Source: Elusimicrobiota bacterium
GTDB lineage: Bacteria > Elusimicrobiota > Elusimicrobia > Elusimicrobiales > UBA9959
NCBI GenBank assembly: GCA_030639665.1
Contig: DAOWCC010000082.1
Location: forward strand, 1 to 9,887
Direction: 5' to 3'
DNA: 9,887 nucleotides
The notes under the pieces were generated by a model. It had not been told where the DNA came from and did not search any database. It saw only the letters and a list, made by a program, of their open reading frames with translations. A program made the translations under genes and the position numbers. This document shows, piece by piece, positions 6,812-9,887 of this stretch (position 1 is the stretch's first letter; each line of letters starts with the position of its first letter).

Positions 6812-6897
6812 GGCGCGACAAACGGACTCCTTATAAGAGGGGTTTAGCGAATGTCCGCCTAAGGCGGAAAGCGAGCGACGATGAAACGGTGCGACAA
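6812..6897. repeat. GC-rich non-coding cassette bounded by 10-bp direct repeats
   Basis: GGCGCGACAA (6812-6821) and GGTGCGACAA (6888-6897) match at 9 of 10 positions and flank about 66 bases. From 6811 to 6899, 48 of 89 bases are G/C, against 8 of 54 in the preceding spacer. The centre carries the 15-base palindrome at 6854-6868. No coding function is evident on either strand. The layout resembles a small dispersed palindromic element or an insertion relic. Confidence 0.45.
6854..6868. repeat. 15-base palindrome TCCGCCT-A-AGGCGGA
   Basis: Seven-base arms TCCGCCT (6854-6860) and AGGCGGA (6862-6868) surround one A. It sits in the GC-rich cassette between mlaF and mlaD. It is not followed by a T run, so it is not an intrinsic terminator. 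Confidence 0.65.
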
Positions 6898-6899
6898 TA

Positions 6900-8192
6900 A
6901 TGGGTAATGAAACTAAAATAGGAATATTTGTTCTGGTAGGGGTGGTTCTTTTTGGAACGGCCATTTTCCTATTGGGTGATTATTCGTTTAAGAGTTTTTA
7001 TCAGGTGGATATTGAATTTAATGATGTTGCCGGACTTCCCGATAAATCCATGGTTAAGCTTTCGGGCGTGGAAGTCGGCAAGGTTAAAAGAATTTATATG
7101 GAAGATGGCGGCGTGATTGTTCAGGTGAGTATTTTTGACGGAATTAAGATTTACCGCGATGCCAGATTTTTCATAGGTTCAACAAGTATTATCGGCAGTA
7201 AATATCTTCAAATTGATCAAGGCAGCCGTTTCGCGGGTATTATAAAAAAAGGTGATCGCGTAAAAGGCGAGAATACTCTATCTTTAGATAGAGCTCTCAC
7301 GGCGGCTATAGCGGATGTCCGCAAAATAATAGGCAGTTTCGACGGTGAGAGTATTGGAGCTAATCTTAATAATTCGCTTGCCAATTTAAGAGAGATTACC
7401 GCCAATATCAATCAGATTGTCGCCACTTCAAAACCGCATGCGGAAAATATCATGGTAAGATTGGATAGTTTGACGGCAAGGCTTGATGATGTGATGGAAA
7501 AAACCAATAAGATAATGACCAAAATAGATAATGGAGAGGGAACTATTGGCGCTCTAATGAGCGATAAGACAATGAAAGATGATGTTGCCGGCACTATTTC
7601 AAATCTTAAAGAGGCGACAGCTTCCGCCAAAGACGCTTTGGGAAGAATTAAGGGCTTTAGAACTTATTTTGAAGTTGGCGCGAAATATGAGCCGCTCATT
7701 TATGCTTCTAAAATCAAAGCGGGGGTTAAAATATATCCGAGAGACGGAAAATATTATTATCTTGGCGCTTCCAATCTTATAAATACGAAAAATATTAAAA
7801 GAGGTACGGACTATAGTAAAAGAAATACGGTGGATGCTTTATTGGGCTGGGAATGGGGAGATATTGATTTTTATGCCGGCGCTTTAAGCGGAGCGGGCGG
7901 AGCGGGTATAAAATACAGCCCTTTTCATTCCGTCTCGGTTCTGGATAAATTGACTTTTTTGTTTGAAGCCTCCGATATTTCAAGAAACAGATATATTAAA
8001 GGAAGACGCTTTGATTCTCCGATTTATACGGTGGGAGCGGATTATAAAGTAAGTAAATATATTTCGACCGGAATAAAAGTGGAAGATTTGGCCGAAACAA
8101 AAAGATTGAACTATAATGCCAGCATCATTTTTGAAGATAAAGATATTGCTTATCTTTTTGGTTTTGCTTCTCTCGCGTCCGTAACAAAATAG
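6900..8192 (+). CDS. mlaD: Long MlaD/MCE-domain protein with C-terminal beta-barrel-like domain
   Basis: A 430-residue protein, far longer than E. coli MlaD (about 180). Order: short cytoplasmic end; one membrane anchor (about 7-26); MCE domain (about 34-110) with FNDVAGLPDKSMVKLSGVEVG and the STSIIGSKYLQID segment; a long helical region (about 125-250) containing DNGEGTIGALMSD, common after MCE domains; then about 178 residues (253-430) of alternating polar/hydrophobic strands rich in Tyr, Phe, Gly and Lys, for example TYFEVGAKY, KIKAGVKIY, DIDFYAGAL, YTVGADYKV. I count 10-12 possible strands, consistent with an outer-membrane barrel. The last residue is Lys, not the aromatic usual in barrel signals, so the barrel is inferred. 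With MlaE and MlaF it should form the lipid transporter, the stalk spanning the periplasm. No Shine-Dalgarno precedes ATG 6900. Confidence 0.88.
   Translation: MGNETKIGIFVLVGVVLFGTAIFLLGDYSFKSFYQVDIEFNDVAGLPDKSMVKLSGVEVGKVKRIYMEDGGVIVQVSIFDGIKIYRDARFFIGSTSIIGSKYLQIDQGSRFAGIIKKGDRVKGENTLSLDRALTAAIADVRKIIGSFDGESIGANLNNSLANLREITANINQIVATSKPHAENIMVRLDSLTARLDDVMEKTNKIMTKIDNGEGTIGALMSDKTMKDDVAGTISNLKEATASAKDALGRIKGFRTYFEVGAKYEPLIYASKIKAGVKIYPRDGKYYYLGASNLINTKNIKRGTDYSKRNTVDALLGWEWGDIDFYAGALSGAGGAGIKYSPFHSVSVLDKLTFLFEASDISRNRYIKGRRFDSPIYTVGADYKVSKYISTGIKVEDLAETKRLNYNASIIFEDKDIAYLFGFASLASVTK
7276..7293. repeat. Intragenic inverted repeat in mlaD at a domain boundary
   Basis: CTCTATCT (7276-7283) and AGATAGAG (7286-7293) are perfect complements separated by TT. 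The RNA would form a 7-bp stem with a 4-base UUUA loop. It encodes residues about 126-131, just after the MCE domain and before the helical stalk. Function unknown; chance is possible. Confidence 0.55.
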
Positions 8193-8204
8193 AGTAAATA
8201 CATA

Positions 8205-9590
8205 ATGGTTAAATTTAAGACAATTTATAAGTGTCAGGAATGCGGTTATACTTCTTCAAAGTGGGCGGGCCAATGTTCCGACTGCGGCGCGTGGAATTCT
8301 TTCGTGGAAGAGGCCGAGCAGGTACTTTCAAAGGCCGCGATAAAAAACAGGACGATGACGGAATTTTCGTCAAAAATTTTAAAGCTTTCCGATGCTTGCA
8401 TTGTAAATGAAAAATATATTTTAACCAATATCCCCGAGCTTGACAGGGTGCTTGGCGGCGGAATAATAAATGGACAAGTGGTGCTTCTGGCAGGGCCTCC
8501 CGGAATAGGCAAATCCACTCTTATGTTAGAGGCGGCAAAATCATGGAACGCTTCACAAGGAAAATCTTCCGTGCTGTATATTTCAGGAGAAGAATCTCCA
8601 AGCCAGATTTCTGCAAGAGCCAAAAGGTTATCGGTGAAATCCGATAGTATATATATATTGTCGGAAACAAATCTTGAAAAAATAATGGCCGGTATTAACG
8701 ACTTGAAACCAAGTTTGATTATAGTTGATTCCGTGCAAACAATTTATCATCCCGAATTTTTGGGCGGCGCCGGCAGTGTCGGGCAGGTTCGGGAATGCGC
8801 GGCCGAACTTTTGAAAGTATGTAAAAGTAAAAACATACCGCTTTTTATTTTAGGTCATATCACCAAAGACGGCGGATTGGCGGGCCCTAAAATTTTGGAG
8901 CATATAGTTGACACCGTTTTATATTTTGATATTGAAAAAAAAGATATTTATAGAATTTTGAGAGCTAATAAAAACAGATTCGGTTCAACCGATGAAATAG
9001 GAATATTTGAAATGACGGATAAAGGAATCATTTCCGTTAGTTCCACAAGCGATATATTGTTAAGCGGAGATATCGGCGCGTCCACAATCGGCAGAGCCAT
9101 TTCGGTAAGCGCCGAGGGTTCGCGCTGCATGATGGCTGAATTACAGGCATTGGTCAGTCATACATATTATCCTTATCCGCGCAGAATAGTTACCGGTATG
9201 GATTTAAATAAGGCGCAGGTGCTTATTGCCGCCATTGAAAAAAAATTGGCTATTAAATTTGACGATAAAGATGTTTTTGTAAGCTTGCAAGGCGGCATAA
9301 AAATAAAAGATCCCGCTTTAGATATTGCTTTTTGCGCTGCTGTCATAAGTTCAGCCAAAGATATTCCTCTTCCCGCCGATTGGATATTTATCGGAGAGGT
9401 GGGAATATTGGCGCAAGTTTCAAATGTTTCCATGCTTAATAAAAGAATTTTAGAGGCTGACAGGTCGGGTTTTAAAAAAATATTCGCGCCAAAAATGGCG
9501 GAAAGCAAATTGAAGCTTAAAAATGCCAAGGTAGTTGAAATTACTGATTTGAAACAATTGTATGCGGCAATCTGCGCTTTAAAGAAGTAG
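8205..9590 (+). CDS. radA: DNA repair protein RadA (Sms)
   Basis: A 461-residue RadA, the usual length. It is a hexameric ATPase that promotes branch migration and extends heteroduplex at recombination intermediates. Order of parts: C4 zinc finger with C10, C13, C24, C27 (YKCQECG and CSDCGAW); RecA-like core with Walker A GPPGIGKST (97-105, K103) and Walker B LIIVDSVQT; the RadA-specific KNRFG motif at 256-260; and a C-terminal Lon-protease-like domain containing TGMDLNKAQVLIAAIEK and DVFVSLQGGIKIKDPALD, which in this family is structural and lacks protease activity. All diagnostic motifs are intact. ATG 8205 has no clear Shine-Dalgarno and lies 12 bases after the mlaD stop, so it is probably translated by coupling in the same transcript. 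Confidence 0.97.
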   Translation: MVKFKTIYKCQECGYTSSKWAGQCSDCGAWNSFVEEAEQVLSKAAIKNRTMTEFSSKILKLSDACIVNEKYILTNIPELDRVLGGGIINGQVVLLAGPPGIGKSTLMLEAAKSWNASQGKSSVLYISGEESPSQISARAKRLSVKSDSIYILSETNLEKIMAGINDLKPSLIIVDSVQTIYHPEFLGGAGSVGQVRECAAELLKVCKSKNIPLFILGHITKDGGLAGPKILEHIVDTVLYFDIEKKDIYRILRANKNRFGSTDEIGIFEMTDKGIISVSSTSDILLSGDIGASTIGRAISVSAEGSRCMMAELQALVSHTYYPYPRRIVTGMDLNKAQVLIAAIEKKLAIKFDDKDVFVSLQGGIKIKDPALDIAFCAAVISSAKDIPLPADWIFIGEVGILAQVSNVSMLNKRILEADRSGFKKIFAPKMAESKLKLKNAKVVEITDLKQLYAAICALKK

Positions 9591-9607
9591 CAGTGAAGTA
9601 TGTTGTA

Positions 9608-9656
9608 AGGGATTAAATATAGGCTGTTTAGTATTAATTAGTTAACCTTAATCCCT
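9608..9656. other. Inverted repeat in the radA to next-gene gap
   Basis: AGGGATTAA (9608-9616) and TTAATCCCT (9648-9656) are perfect 9-base complements with a 31-base AT-rich loop. The right arm is followed by GAGCGG, not a T run, so a standard intrinsic terminator is unlikely. It could be an operator or a weak termination/attenuation structure before the next gene. Confidence 0.5.
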
Positions 9657-9701
9657 GAGCGGTAAATTATTATTAACTTAGAGTTGTGATAGGAGAAAAT
9701 T

Positions 9702-9887
9702 ATGATAGTTTGGATATTCAGAATAATCGCGCTTGTGGGAACTCCGATAATTACTTACTTTCAGATATCGAGGGATTTAAAAAGCGCTTTTTTTGGTTTA
9801 TGTATAGGCGTTGCTTTAATAGGCATAGAGTATATGTTGGAGAATGTTAATCTCTTAAGTCTTATGGTGGGGATTGTGGGAGCGGCA
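9702..9887 (+). CDS. N-terminal fragment of a membrane protein, probably YacL-like PIN/TRAM
   Basis: An open frame of 62 codons runs off the window end. ATG 9702 has a strong AGGAG at 9691-9695, six bases away, so this is a real start. The translated part is hydrophobic, with membrane segments at about 4-20 (WIFRIIALVGTPIITYF), about 28-45 (SAFFGLCIGVALIGIEYM) and the start of a third (LLSLMVGIVGAA). In many bacteria radA is followed, directly or after disA, by a gene for a protein with N-terminal membrane helices, a PIN nuclease-like domain and a TRAM RNA-binding domain. The hydrophobic Gly-rich N-terminus and position fit that family. The PIN and TRAM domains lie outside the window, so the assignment rests on context; an unrelated small membrane protein is possible. 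Confidence 0.6.
   Translation, partial: MIVWIFRIIALVGTPIITYFQISRDLKSAFFGLCIGVALIGIEYMLENVNLLSLMVGIVGAA

Noticed and set aside
6854..6868. Palindrome as an intrinsic terminator after mlaF
   Set aside because: No T run follows on either strand, and it lies nearly 100 bases past the mlaF stop.
8246..8623. 125-codon - strand frame over radA (and a similar one at 9173-9529)
   Set aside because: Antisense shadows of a well-conserved gene; no family resemblance.
1..9887. tRNA, rRNA, CRISPR array, transposase or phage genes
   Set aside because: No tRNA-like cloverleaf, rRNA segment, regularly spaced repeat-spacer array or mobile-element protein was seen in any frame.

Overview
The window is a compact, AT-leaning bacterial chromosome segment. 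All eleven genes are on the + strand, gaps are short, and no gene-free stretch exceeds 300 bases. A complete set of Mla-type lipid-transport genes implies a diderm (outer-membrane) cell, and alanine racemase implies peptidoglycan. The order rpsF-ssb-rpsR-rplI-dnaB is a near-universal bacterial block. Its continuation into alr, mlaE-mlaF-mlaD, radA and a probable PIN/TRAM gene, with the mild A+T bias, makes me think of an uncultured diderm lineage such as Omnitrophota or Elusimicrobiota. That placement is an impression from gene order, not a measurement.

Layout. 1-92 is a non-coding leader with short TTTCGTGC-like repeats. 93-860 is a class I SAM-dependent methyltransferase of unknown substrate. 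959-4032 is the ribosome/replication block: bS6, SSB, bS18 (zinc-ribbon form), bL9 and the replicative helicase DnaB. 4049-5155 is alanine racemase. 5213-8192 is the lipid-transport cluster: MlaE permease, MlaF ATPase (4-base overlap with mlaE), and a long MlaD with membrane anchor, MCE domain, helical stalk and C-terminal beta-rich domain. 8205-9590 is RadA. 9702-9887 is the first 62 codons of a membrane protein that is probably a YacL-like PIN/TRAM protein and runs off the window.

How the genes fit together. The first block couples small- and large-subunit ribosomal proteins to single-strand binding and fork unwinding. Alr and Mla concern the cell envelope: D-alanine for the wall, and lipid movement between the two membranes. 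RadA returns to DNA processing. I see no convincing intrinsic terminator from rpsF to radA, so long read-through transcripts are plausible, with internal starts possible in the rpsR-rplI and mlaF-mlaD gaps.

The most interesting items are: (i) the MlaD with a predicted outer-membrane-barrel-like C-terminal domain, suggesting a one-protein bridge across the envelope; (ii) a GC-rich, direct-repeat-bounded non-coding cassette inserted between mlaF and mlaD; and (iii) a promoter-like sequence so close to the rpsF ATG that its mRNA would be essentially leaderless.
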